From positions 620,001 to 684,000 of the forward strand of contig JADJWC010000003.1 in the NCBI GenBank assembly GCA_016716565.1: DNA of 64,000 nucleotides. The letters are read 5' to 3'. Origin of the DNA: a bacterium (GTDB taxonomy: Bacteria > Bacteroidota > Ignavibacteria > Ignavibacteriales > Ignavibacteriaceae). Below are positions 44,729 to 52,272 of this stretch, one piece after another. The notes beneath the pieces were generated by a model. It was not told the origin of the DNA, ran no database searches, and worked only from the letters and a program-made list of their open reading frames with translations. The translations under genes and the position numbers were made by a program. How positions within the stretch are numbered: position 1 is the stretch's first letter; every line of letters begins with the position of its first letter.

Positions 44729-46789
44729 CTAACTAAACTTACCAGCAATAAACAACGCCCAGATTCTGGACCAATGGATTTTATCTGCTTCAAAATTATT
44801 TAGAAGATCTGTCATAACTGTTTGATTAAATAAGGGATTACCGATATTAGTTAAATCATTTATCGCATCCTTAATTTTTCCGCGCTTCATCCAGTCTGCA
44901 AACGGGAAAGTAAATCCCTGCTTTGGTCTGTGAACTATTTCATCCGGCAGATCGCCAACTGCATCCACCAGCATTTTTTTCGGAAAGTTTTTGTCAAAAC
45001 CAGCATCGAGATACGGGAGCACAGCACTGTATAGCATATGATCCACAAAAGGCACACGCAGTTCAAGTGAGTGCATCATACTGAAGACGTCGCTGTCGCG
45101 TAAGAGTTGGTTGCGCATATAAACAAAACTCTCCATCATACTTATGTATTGAAGCGGGGAGAGGTTTTGGTTGCCGGATATTGGATGCTGGATTTCGGAT
45201 TCTGGACTTTGCCAGAATGACGAAGAGCCGTCAGATTCCGAACTGGGTCGGAATGACGGCACACCCCCTTCTGTCATTCCAGCCCTGCCTGTCCGGTAGG
45301 CAGGTTGTCTGGAATCTGTCATTCCCGCAAACGAAGTGCGTCGGGAATCTGACCGCCAACCTAACGCCTGCAGTTCTGTATCAGTGAAAAGTCCTCGTAT
45401 CAACTTGTATTCTGAGTTTGGTGAATTTGGATTTTTAAAATACTCGATAGCTTTTGCAGGGAGTTTTCCGTTCAGCAGAAATCCTGCTGCTTTCATAAGC
45501 GGTTTAGCAAGCGGCAGCGATTTTATTCGATGGTATTTTGGAATATTAACGAATGACGCATAACCACCGAAAAGTTCATCACCGCCAACACCGGAGAGCA
45601 CAACTTTTAATCCGAACGATGCTGCTGCTTTAGAAACGAAGTAAGTATTTATGCCGTCAATTGTCGGTTGGTCCATTGCTTCGATTATTTTTTCAAAATC
45701 ATTCAGCAGTTCATCTTCCTGCAGTCTGTATTCAAAATGATCTGTCTGGTATTTTTTTGCAGCAGTATTTGAATACTTTGATTCATCGAGCGGATGCCCG
45801 GGAAAGGTGACTGAGATAGTTTTTATCTTTTCCTGTCCAACCTGCCTCATAAGCGAAACAATTGCAGTGGAGTCAATTCCGCCTGAAAGAAAAGCACCGA
45901 CTTCAACATCAGAAACCATGTGGGCTTTGATAGTATCTAGTAGAGAATTACGGATTGAATTTTTTGTAGCGTCATCGTACCTGAGATTGCTTCGTCGCTG
46001 CGCTCCTCGCAATGACTCGGTTGCTGTCATACTGAGCCCGGTCGAAGTATGACTCGTATTCAGCAAATCAAAATACGACCAATAATTCTTAATTGTTAAT
46101 TGATCACTGTTAATTGTGAGCCAGTGCCCTGGCAGTAACGCTTTGGTCTCCTCGTAAATCGTTAAAGGAGCAGGAACAGAACCGGTTCTAAGGAAAGCAT
46201 CCATTCCTTTCATTGAGAGAGTTAATCCATTCTTGTAATGCTTAATTGCTTTCAGCTCGGAAGAAAAGATGAATTCTTTATGGTTGTGAAGGTAGTAAAA
46301 TGGTTTTATTCCGAAACGATCACGTGCTGCAAAAAGTTTTTTCTCTTTATCATCCCAGATCGCAAAAGCAAACATTCCGCGGAGGCGATTCAAACATTCA
46401 GGTCCTTCTAGTTCATATAGTTTCAGTATAACTTCAGTGTCACTGTTAGTTCTTAAATTTTTAATTTTTAATTGTGAATTTATAATTTCACGATAATTGA
46501 AAATTTCCCCATTAAATACTATAACATATCTGCCATCATCAGAAACCATCGGCTGATGAGCAGCAGGGGAGAGATCGATGATTGAGAGTCTTCGGTGGGC
46601 TAGTGCGACAGATGATTGCCCTTCGACAGAGCTTGTCCTGAACTTGTTGAAGGACTCAGGGTGACAGTTAGAATAGTAGATGCCATTATCATCCGGTCCG
46701 CGATGGGCTAGAACATCCCGTGCTGATAAAACTTTCTCTTTATCAACAGGTTTTCCATCAAAATTAATTACACCGAATATGCCGCACAT
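44729..46789 (-). CDS. AsnB-like glutamine-dependent amidotransferase with repeat-derived inserts
   Basis: A 686-residue class II glutamine amidotransferase. MCGIFGVINF has the catalytic Cys2; ALAHRRLSIIDLSP, FNGEIFNYREI and LRTNSDTEVILKLYE complete the glutaminase half. GAFLSGGIDSTAIVSLM is the ATP-binding PP-loop of the synthetase half, with VLSGVGGDELFGGYASFVNI and HSLELRVPFVDH. The typical length is about 620. Extra foreign stretches lie at about 41-60, 245-275 and 479-543 and coincide with palindromic DNA elements; two shorter AT-rich ones lie near 103-111 and 225-234. In such loci the family amidates sugar or uronic acids; asparagine synthesis is also possible. Confidence 0.85.
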   Translation of the reverse strand: MCGIFGVINFDGKPVDKEKVLSARDVLAHRGPDDNGIYYSNCHPESFNKFRTSSVEGQSSVALAHRRLSIIDLSPAAHQPMVSDDGRYVIVFNGEIFNYREIINSQLKIKNLRTNSDTEVILKLYELEGPECLNRLRGMFAFAIWDDKEKKLFAARDRFGIKPFYYLHNHKEFIFSSELKAIKHYKNGLTLSMKGMDAFLRTGSVPAPLTIYEETKALLPGHWLTINSDQLTIKNYWSYFDLLNTSHTSTGLSMTATESLRGAQRRSNLRYDDATKNSIRNSLLDTIKAHMVSDVEVGAFLSGGIDSTAIVSLMRQVGQEKIKTISVTFPGHPLDESKYSNTAAKKYQTDHFEYRLQEDELLNDFEKIIEAMDQPTIDGINTYFVSKAAASFGLKVVLSGVGGDELFGGYASFVNIPKYHRIKSLPLAKPLMKAAGFLLNGKLPAKAIEYFKNPNSPNSEYKLIRGLFTDTELQALGWRSDSRRTSFAGMTDSRQPAYRTGRAGMTEGGVPSFRPSSESDGSSSFWQSPESEIQHPISGNQNLSPLQYISMMESFVYMRNQLLRDSDVFSMMHSLELRVPFVDHMLYSAVLPYLDAGFDKNFPKKMLVDAVGDLPDEIVHRPKQGFTFPFADWMKRGKIKDAINDLTNIGNPLFNQTVMTDLLNNFEADKIHWSRIWALFIAGKFS
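45197..45352. repeat. Cluster of palindromic elements inside AsnB-like gene
   Basis: At least four units lie in a row. GGATTCTGGACTTTGCCAGA (45197-45216) and CAGATTCCGAACTGGGTCGG (45232-45251) are paired ATTC/GAAT stem units. CTGCCTGTCCGGTAGGCAG sits inside a CATTCCAG/CTGGAAT outer stem (about 45274-45314). CATTCCCGCAAACGAAGTGC with TCGGGAATC follows (45319-45350). The minus-strand translation is the 65-residue third insert. Confidence 0.78.
45983..46053. repeat. Palindromic elements inside AsnB-like gene (GAGATTGCTTCG and GTCATACTGAGC types)
   Basis: GAGATTGCTTCGTCGCTGCG then CTCCTCGCAATGAC (45983-46016) pairs ATTGC/GCAAT. GTCATACTGAGCCCGGTCGA then AGTATGAC (46026-46053) is a second palindrome. 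Together they encode SLRGAQRRSNL and SHTSTGLSMT in the protein. The RGAQRRSNL peptide is a known recurring translation of such repeats in other genomes. Confidence 0.75.
46618..46665. repeat. CCCTTCGACAG/CTCAGGGTGAC element inside AsnB-like gene
   Basis: GCCCTTCGACAGAGCTTGTC begins the unit and TTGAAGGACTCAGGGTGAC ends it; the arms CCTTC/GAAGG and the internal AGAGCTTGTCCTGAAC pair imperfectly. It encodes SFNKFRTSSVEGQSS, the first foreign stretch of the AsnB-like protein, between GIYYS and VALAHRR. Confidence 0.7.
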
Positions 46790-46909
46790 TGTTCAAGAAT
46801 GTATAATTATTAATGTAGAATGCATAATTGTATGAAGAAAAATTAAGGTGGTGAGTGAAGTCATTATTCTTGTGGATTCTCACGATCAATCAATTATCCA
46901 AATATTGTA

Positions 46910-47359
46910 TTATGATTGCTGCAGCTCTTCCGCATCCGCTTTATCTTTCAAGCGATTGGTGCTTAATTTATTTATAATCAAATCTGTCTTAGAAATGAAA
47001 TTCCCGGAAGAATTACCGAACTTAACTTTTATAGTCCGGTTTATTGCTTCATTAAACTTGACGCCATCAATAACATTCATAATATCAATCCTTACCGGGC
47101 TAACGCCAATTTGAATTACTCTACCTTCTGTTGTAAAATCCTCTATAGAAATATTCAAAGATTCCAGCCCAAACTCAGTAAGGACTTGCATCATTAAGTC
47201 TGCATTTTCATCCGATCTTTCAATAAAAATATCCAGATCACCGGTATTTCTTGGTTTAGCATAAAGTGCAAAAGCATACGCACCAACGATCATATACTTA
47301 ACGTTATGATTATTTAATAATTCTATAAACTCTTCGAAGTCTTTTTCTGCTTTCATCAT
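46910..47359 (-). CDS. Small nucleotidyltransferase-fold protein
   Basis: A 149-residue protein with the nucleotidyltransferase signature VKYMIVGAYAFALYAKPR, then TGDLDIFIERSDENADLMMQ, where DLDIF gives the two metal-binding acidic residues. The later segment VSPVRIDIMNVIDGVKFNEA carries the third Asp. This is the DUF6036/MNT-like group. Its start lies within the end of the small gene upstream (overlap 47310-47359), and the pair is a typical two-gene cassette. A toxin-antitoxin or repair role is possible but not shown. Confidence 0.75.
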   Translation of the reverse strand: MMKAEKDFEEFIELLNNHNVKYMIVGAYAFALYAKPRNTGDLDIFIERSDENADLMMQVLTEFGLESLNISIEDFTTEGRVIQIGVSPVRIDIMNVIDGVKFNEAINRTIKVKFGNSSGNFISKTDLIINKLSTNRLKDKADAEELQQS

Positions 47360-47507
47360 ATTCTTCTTGTTTATTGAATAGTGAAATATATTGTTCTCTT
47401 AAAACCTGAACTGCTGCCAGTCTTTCTTCAAAAGTTTTAGAGCTCCAGAATTTAATATCTTCTTTGTCTGAGTTTGAACTGTATGTTACTCTTGCTTCTT
47501 TGATCAT
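47310..47507 (-). CDS. Small basic partner protein of the nucleotidyltransferase
   Basis: A 65-residue protein containing DIKFWSSKTFEERLAAVQVL and a basic C-terminus RKRLRRVYRIIK. This matches small unnamed proteins that regularly precede nucleotidyltransferase-fold genes in bacteria. It overlaps the partner's start by 50 bases in another frame, a strong sign of coupled translation. Function unknown; it may be the regulatory half of the pair. Confidence 0.65.
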   Translation of the reverse strand: MIKEARVTYSSNSDKEDIKFWSSKTFEERLAAVQVLREQYISLFNKQEEYDESRKRLRRVYRIIK

Positions 47508-47557
47508 AGGTATTTTTCTTTTTGATGCATTAAAATAATCAATAAACTATAAAACAT

Positions 47558-49000
47558 CTATTCCAATCTGATCAGCAGGTATCCTGTAAATAATCCGAGA
47601 TAAGTGTAAAACAATGGCAGCTGAACAGAACCAACCCCAACCCACCAGGCTTCGAACTCAGCATGGAGGATGAAGGCGAATAATGAAGAATTTAAAATGT
47701 ATAATGTATAATTATTTAGTTTATTTCTATTCATTCTAAATTCTACATTATAAATTATAAATTTTCTAACCGCATATATGATCGGCAGAAGAAACAGAAC
47801 CAATCCGACTACTCCAGTTTCCTCAACTAAAGCCAGCGACGAATTTCCTTTTTCTCTGATGAGTCTGCCGTTTTCATAACGATCACTGTATTCTCCGGAA
47901 CGGATTTCAGGATGACTGATGCCGTAGCCAAGTCCAAATAGTCCACCCTCAAGTGCTGCTTTATATGATGGCTCCCACATCCACACTCTAGATGAATAAA
48001 CTTCGGGAAAATCCTTTTTGATTATTTTATCAACAGTCTGATTCAGTGAAGGAGTAAAATAGATTGTGCTCGTTAGAATTACGGCAGCTATAAAACTGTA
48101 AGAAAGAACTTTCCAACTCTTATTTAATATCAGAAAAATAAATACGCCAATGAGTAGTGACAAAATAGATGCGCGGGAGTAAGTAAGTGTTAGTAGAAGT
48201 AAGTTAGCAATAAGCAGTAAGCTGTAAGCAGTAAGGGGTATGAAGCCTGCCTGTCCGGTAGGCAGGTTAGTATTGAGTAGTGAGTAGTTAAAAGTAATTT
48301 CAGATTCCGGACTTCGCCGGAATGACGAGTCACTATGTTCTGTTATTTCCGCAAACGAAGTGCGTCGGGAATCTGATGATTCTACGTTTATGAATCTGGA
48401 CTTCACCAGAATAACAACCTGATGGAACACACATGGAAGTGTAAACAGAACGACACTCGCCAGAAGGTTCTGATGCCCAAAGAAACCCATAAAGCCTTTA
48501 CCGTGTCCTCCTGTCCAACTGTCGGACGGTATGTTGGTTATTAAAGAGAACGATGCGATCAAAACTATCACCACATTTGCAGGAAGAAGGAAATCAAAAA
48601 TATTTTTCTCAGAATAACGTACCCATAATATTCCGGCAGATAAGCAGCCAAGTGAAATTAAAATATAATACAACGCTCTTGCTGCTGATATGTCAGGATA
48701 TGAAGACCAGAGTGATGTAAGTAGGAACCAGGTTCCCGGGATCAGAAATAGTATTAATAATGTCTCTCTATTGAGCGCAGAAAACAGAGAATCTGTCATT
48801 CTGAGCGGAAGCGATGAATCTCCATCTTGACTTTTGACCTTTGACCTTTGACCTTTGACTCGCTGCAAGCAAATTACAATAAATAACACACACATTACCG
48901 GCACAGCGTAATAAATAAAACTTATCTCCTCAATTGAACGGCTTGCAATCGTGAGGACAAACAGCGGTAAAGAATATTTAACTACCTTATCAGGGTTCAA
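47558..49000 (-). CDS. O-antigen ligase/polymerase-like membrane protein with repeat-derived inserts
   Basis: A 480-residue protein with about ten helices and the O-antigen-ligase-family region WMWEPSYKAALEGGLFGLGY, then GNSSLALVEETGVVGLVLFL (about 335-415), as in WaaL/RfaL-like proteins. Foreign stretches at about 47-75 and 199-258 are encoded by low-complexity and palindromic DNA and lie between helices; a third AT-rich one lies near 418-446. The start is TTG (49000), overlapping the stop of the upstream gene by eleven bases. It joins a finished polysaccharide to lipid A core, or polymerises it; which one cannot be told. Confidence 0.7.
   Translation of the reverse strand: MNPDKVVKYSLPLFVLTIASRSIEEISFIYYAVPVMCVLFIVICLQRVKGQRSKVKSQDGDSSLPLRMTDSLFSALNRETLLILFLIPGTWFLLTSLWSSYPDISAARALYYILISLGCLSAGILWVRYSEKNIFDFLLPANVVIVLIASFSLITNIPSDSWTGGHGKGFMGFFGHQNLLASVVLFTLPCVFHQVVILVKSRFINVESSDSRRTSFAEITEHSDSSFRRSPESEITFNYSLLNTNLPTGQAGFIPLTAYSLLLIANLLLLTLTYSRASILSLLIGVFIFLILNKSWKVLSYSFIAAVILTSTIYFTPSLNQTVDKIIKKDFPEVYSSRVWMWEPSYKAALEGGLFGLGYGISHPEIRSGEYSDRYENGRLIREKGNSSLALVEETGVVGLVLFLLPIIYAVRKFIIYNVEFRMNRNKLNNYTLYILNSSLFAFILHAEFEAWWVGVGSVQLPLFYTYLGLFTGYLLIRLE
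47678..47768. repeat. AT-rich TATAATGTATAATTATTTAG element inside ligase-like gene
   Basis: Units AATGTATAATGTATAATTAT and ATTCTAAATTCTACATTATA form a loose inverted repeat around TTTATTTCTATTC. The same words recur between genes near 46797-46835, 59220-59251 and 61374-61432. Translated on the minus strand as FIIYNVEFRMNRNKLNNYTL in the C-terminal part of the protein. Confidence 0.5.
48180..48418. repeat. GTAAG tract and palindromic elements inside O-antigen-ligase-like gene
   Basis: GTAAGTAAGTGTTAGTAGAA-like tract (48180-48240), then CTGCCTGTCCGGTAGGCAG within 48246-48266 and a GTAGT tract (48278-48292). ATTCCGGACTTCGCCGGAAT (48305-48324), TTTCCGCAAACGAAGTGCGT (48345-48364) with CGGGAATCTGAT, and GAATCTGGACTTCACCAGAA (48392-48411) follow. 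It encodes the insert between SRFINVESSD and TYSRASIL, including NLPTGQAG and SDSRRTSFAE. Confidence 0.78.
48789..48859. repeat. Palindromic unit and TTTGACC heptamer repeat inside O-antigen-ligase-like gene
   Basis: GAATCTGTCATTCTGAGCGG then GATGAATC (48789-48823) is followed by four tandem TTTGACC/TTTTGAC units (48831-48859). Together they encode the first insert, QRVKGQRSKVKSQDGDSSLP and LRMTD. Confidence 0.75.
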
Positions 49001-50198
49001 GGTTCGTTATTTCGGATATTGTGGTAACAGGTTCCTCATCAGCCGTCTTCCTGAACATTATTAATATCTTTGTTATCAGTAGCGTGAAGATGTAGCTCCA
49101 CGTAATGATCAGCAGCCAGAGATAACTTACTTCAATAACTCCCTGCATAATCACTGCGTAAAGTATTACGAATGATAGAATGATAACGCTGAAGAATAGC
49201 GAAATAGTTTTTTGTTTCTCTGTTCCCAATGATTTAAAGAGATATGCATTAACAGGGAAGTGGAAGATTACATATATAGAATAACCGGTAATCATCAACG
49301 TTATGATGCGGAGAACATAGTTGTAGTTTACCGAATCCGGAATCAATCCCGGGAAAAAGTTAACAACTATAATCACCAGCGCAGCATATATGGTCACCAG
49401 TGATGCTGAAAGCGAAAATCCTTTTTTAAGAATATTGGATTTGCTTGGTTTAGTTTCGGAAAAAAGATATTGCTCTATGATAACACCGATGTAGAACATT
49501 GGTGCTGTAAGTCCCCAGGCAAATGTATATGAGTTAGCTAGGTCAAGTGAAAAGAAATGGTTCACAAAATACTTATCCGCAGCCAGAGCAAGCGATACAG
49601 CTGAGTTGATCACAAAAGCAGATAGTCCGATCTTGTAAAATTCTGTTATGTTCTGAAATGCTGGTTCCTTGGCTCTTATATATCTCGGAAGTCCTGATAA
49701 AAGCCATAGTATCCCTACTGCAGGTAAAGCAGCAATAAAATCAATTCCAAAAAAGATTACAGCCGGGATTAAAAGTAGATGGAGAACCGAATATAAAATG
49801 GTCAGTATTACATAATCTTTATATCTGCCGGAAAACAATAGCTGAAAAATAAAAATGCCTGTTACCGAAATAAAAATACTGTAAGAAACGATTGATAATA
49901 TTTCGGGCAGATTATGAAATGGTGAAGAGATTATCTGGAGTGCTGAATAAACAACAACAGCATTAACTGCTACTGCCGCGGTAACCATTTTCAGACTAAT
50001 ACCTACTCGGGTCACAGCAATATTAAATCCCAGTGAGCTGAAAAGTATAATTATAGAAGCAGTATAATAGATCTGGTTGAAACGGTTATAAGTTTCAGCA
50101 TCGAAAAAGTAAGCAAATAGCAAAAGCATCAGTTTAGTTGATGCAACTGCTATTCCAAGAAAGAATAATTTTTTAATATTTGATAATTGATTTATCAT
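48990..50198 (-). CDS. Polytopic membrane protein, MOP/Wzx-like flippase (second candidate)
   Basis: A 402-residue protein with about twelve hydrophobic segments, starting NIKKLFFLGIAVASTKLMLL. Its loop DAETYNRFNQIYYTASIIIL resembles the early loop of the polysaccharide-transporter family (E-x-Y-G/N-x-F/W). Shorter than most Wzx proteins. It is the first gene of the minus-strand run that includes the ligase-like gene, with an eleven-base overlap. Flippase function is inferred from topology and place; it could also be another transporter. Confidence 0.6.
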   Translation of the reverse strand: MINQLSNIKKLFFLGIAVASTKLMLLLFAYFFDAETYNRFNQIYYTASIIILFSSLGFNIAVTRVGISLKMVTAAVAVNAVVVYSALQIISSPFHNLPEILSIVSYSIFISVTGIFIFQLLFSGRYKDYVILTILYSVLHLLLIPAVIFFGIDFIAALPAVGILWLLSGLPRYIRAKEPAFQNITEFYKIGLSAFVINSAVSLALAADKYFVNHFFSLDLANSYTFAWGLTAPMFYIGVIIEQYLFSETKPSKSNILKKGFSLSASLVTIYAALVIIVVNFFPGLIPDSVNYNYVLRIITLMITGYSIYVIFHFPVNAYLFKSLGTEKQKTISLFFSVIILSFVILYAVIMQGVIEVSYLWLLIITWSYIFTLLITKILIMFRKTADEEPVTTISEITNLEP

Positions 50199-50205
50199 TT
50201 TATTT

Positions 50206-50258
50206 ACCTCTCCCTTAATCCCTCTCCTTACTAAGGAGAGGGAAAGGAAGGGTGAGGT
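50206..50258. repeat. 53-bp CCCTCTCC/GGAGAGGG repeat, left copy flanking DUF559 gene
   Basis: ACCTCTCCCTTAATCCCTCT begins it. The core CCCTCTCCTT/AAGGAGAGGG forms a strong stem around ACT, and the ends ACCTC/GAGGT pair. About five mismatches in 53 bases separate it from the copy at 50686-50738. The two lie in the same orientation. Confidence 0.85.
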
Positions 50259-50263
50259 TGTCT

Positions 50264-50641
50264 TTAAATTTTGATTTCTTTCAATTTTTTTAGAGCATAC
50301 TCAATCTTATTAAAAGCTTTATTTGGATTTCCAAACAACTCTTCATCCTTAATTCTAACGAAACTTACACCAAACTTTTTTAAATATTTCTCTCTTCTGA
50401 GATCATATTCTTTTCTTCCTGTTTCATTGTGAGTCCCACCATCCGCTTCAATTGCTAGTTTCAATTCAGGACAATAGAAGTCAATTACAAAATGGTCAAT
50501 AGAATACTGACGTTTAAATTTACACCCGAGTAATTGTCTATTTCTTATGTATCTCCAGATTAATTTTTCAGCTTCAGTTTGATTTTGTCGCAGCTTTCTT
50601 CGTTTCGTCTTTTCAATTGATTTATTGAAATGTTTTGTCAT
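50264..50641 (-). CDS. DUF559 (Vsr-like endonuclease-fold) protein
   Basis: A 125-residue protein. RRKLRQNQTEAEKLIWRYIR and QLLGCKFKRQYSIDHFVIDF, then ELKLAIEADGGTHNET contain the acidic core (Asp/Glu in YSIDHFVIDFYCPELK and E-A-D-G) of the DUF559 family. The family is distantly related to very-short-patch-repair and restriction-like nucleases. It stands alone, with a 53-bp palindromic repeat just outside each end. Nuclease activity is inferred from fold; the biological role is unknown. Confidence 0.85.
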   Translation of the reverse strand: MTKHFNKSIEKTKRRKLRQNQTEAEKLIWRYIRNRQLLGCKFKRQYSIDHFVIDFYCPELKLAIEADGGTHNETGRKEYDLRREKYLKKFGVSFVRIKDEELFGNPNKAFNKIEYALKKLKEIKI

Positions 50642-50685
50642 ATTTTAATTCTGAAACACTTTTGCTCTATTAACAATGGAGAGAA

Positions 50686-50738
50686 ACCTCTCCCTTACTC
50701 CCTCTCCTTGGTAAGGAGAGGGAAAAGAAGGGTGAGGT
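50686..50738. repeat. 53-bp CCCTCTCC/GGAGAGGG repeat, right copy flanking DUF559 gene
   Basis: ACCTCTCCCTTACTCCCTCT begins it; the stem CCCTCTCCTT/AAGGAGAGGG closes GGT. Same orientation as the left copy, 480 bases apart start to start. It lies upstream of the DUF559 start, so the gene and both repeats form one compact cassette. Confidence 0.85.
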
Positions 50739-50793
50739 CAAAAAGTATGGTGTAAAAATAGTGAATAATTTTTTCAGAAGAATTATTTAGTTA

Positions 50794-51963
50794 TCAGAGA
50801 GATGTTCCGACTTTAATTCTGAGATTTGCAAAGAGCGAAGTAAATCCAAAGCTTCCGCTTTTAGTGTTGGACATAATTATACTAGGTCCTATAGAAATCG
50901 TACTAAATGCCCAGTAGTCAAATATTTTCTGAACAAGAATATCAAGCACATATTGTGGTTGTCGTACCGGACTGCTTACCATTGCATCAAAACGTAAATC
51001 GAAAACGCTTCCGGCAAGGGCAAGCTCACGTCCTGTAAACCCAATGTGCCATTCATCTATGAACTGTGCGACATAAAACTTGCCTCTTGTTGCTCCAAGA
51101 ACTTTCACAGGGTAACGCATCTCCCAGTTCAGGTATGAACCTGTTAAAAGATAAGGCTGGTATTTTATAGTTCCGTCCGGATTATAAACGATGTTGTCTT
51201 TGTTTACTGTCTGCTTTGTATATTTAAGTATCTGTGTTTCAGTGAAGTCTTCGCTGACACCAAGATATCCTATTTCAAAAAAGTTACCGAATGGAATTAC
51301 ATAACTAAATTGGTAACCATTTGTTACAAACAGGTTGTTATGATTTTCTGAACCTTTCAATTCAACAAATGCATCTACTGCTTGAAAAACTCCACCTCTG
51401 AAACCAAGTATATGGAAATTAGCTTCTGCAAAATTTGTTTCAAGTGCGCCGGAGTATGGAGTACCGAAACCAAACGAAAGTCCGATATCTTTCTTTATTG
51501 GTAGTCCGAATCTCTCTCCTCCCTGGAATTGCAGGAATGGATTTATGTACCCAAGTGTAGGGGATATCTGGAACACAGATGGGGGATTAAGTATTTTATC
51601 AAACCTAAGCTTATCTATTACCCTGGTAAAAACACTTCCGTAATTAATTGTTTCCTCTAGGTTCAGCTTGAAGGGATAAGTTACAATCCTTGCTCTCAAT
51701 TCCGGATCTAAAGCAAGGAATGGATACAATGCTCCTTTAATTGATATTGTTTGATTGTTTGCATCGCGGACGTCGACAACAATTTCAGCTTTAGGATCCG
51801 GCGGATCGATGAACAATGCTTCCTGTATCTGAATGAACAGACTGTCATCCAGGGGTTCCATCTGAAAATAATTTACAGGCTCTTCAGCTTCCTGTGCAAC
51901 AGTATTAAATGGAATGATAAAAGCAAACGCAATCGCCAGAATCAGATAGTATAAAGTTCTCAT
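50794..51963 (-). CDS. Outer-membrane beta-barrel protein (unrecognised)
   Basis: A 389-residue protein with a signal peptide (PFNTVAQ at about 18-24). A short linker with acidic and Pro residues follows, then a barrel-like rest of alternating strands (SFGFGTPYSGALETNFAEAN, LRFDAMVSSPVRQ) ending in LFANLRIKVGTSL. Not recognised as a named family. Its place beside the SLBB and Wzc-like genes, transcribed away from them, suggests a link to export. No catalytic site is visible. Confidence 0.6.
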   Translation of the reverse strand: MRTLYYLILAIAFAFIIPFNTVAQEAEEPVNYFQMEPLDDSLFIQIQEALFIDPPDPKAEIVVDVRDANNQTISIKGALYPFLALDPELRARIVTYPFKLNLEETINYGSVFTRVIDKLRFDKILNPPSVFQISPTLGYINPFLQFQGGERFGLPIKKDIGLSFGFGTPYSGALETNFAEANFHILGFRGGVFQAVDAFVELKGSENHNNLFVTNGYQFSYVIPFGNFFEIGYLGVSEDFTETQILKYTKQTVNKDNIVYNPDGTIKYQPYLLTGSYLNWEMRYPVKVLGATRGKFYVAQFIDEWHIGFTGRELALAGSVFDLRFDAMVSSPVRQPQYVLDILVQKIFDYWAFSTISIGPSIIMSNTKSGSFGFTSLFANLRIKVGTSL

Positions 51964-52272
51964 CCTTAGTTGGATTTAATTCTCAGGTTGTTAAAAATTC
52001 ACGATTATTATACCAGAATGAACGTAACGATTTACAACAGAAAATATAATCGGGAGTCAATTGAATACGTATAAATGTTTCCTGTTGGTTAAATTTACCG
52101 CTATGTTAAACCGGATAGCAAAGTTCATTTTTATTTTTGCGGGGCAAATATATTGAATTGAATCATTAATTATCAGTCATCATTTAATAATTATAAAATA
52201 AATTTCACAAAGCATTAAAATTTGATTGAGTCGATTTATTCTATAAATTTATAAAAACAAAAAAATAGAATT
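51964..52272. promoter_or_regulatory. Divergent intergenic region with possible promoter for the SLBB/Wzc operon
   Basis: TTTG (52221-52224), 19 bases, TAAATTTA (52244-52251), one mismatch from TAnnTTTG, lies 22 bases before the ATG at 52273. The left part should hold the promoter of the barrel gene, but nothing certain could be placed. No gene is present. Confidence 0.4.
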
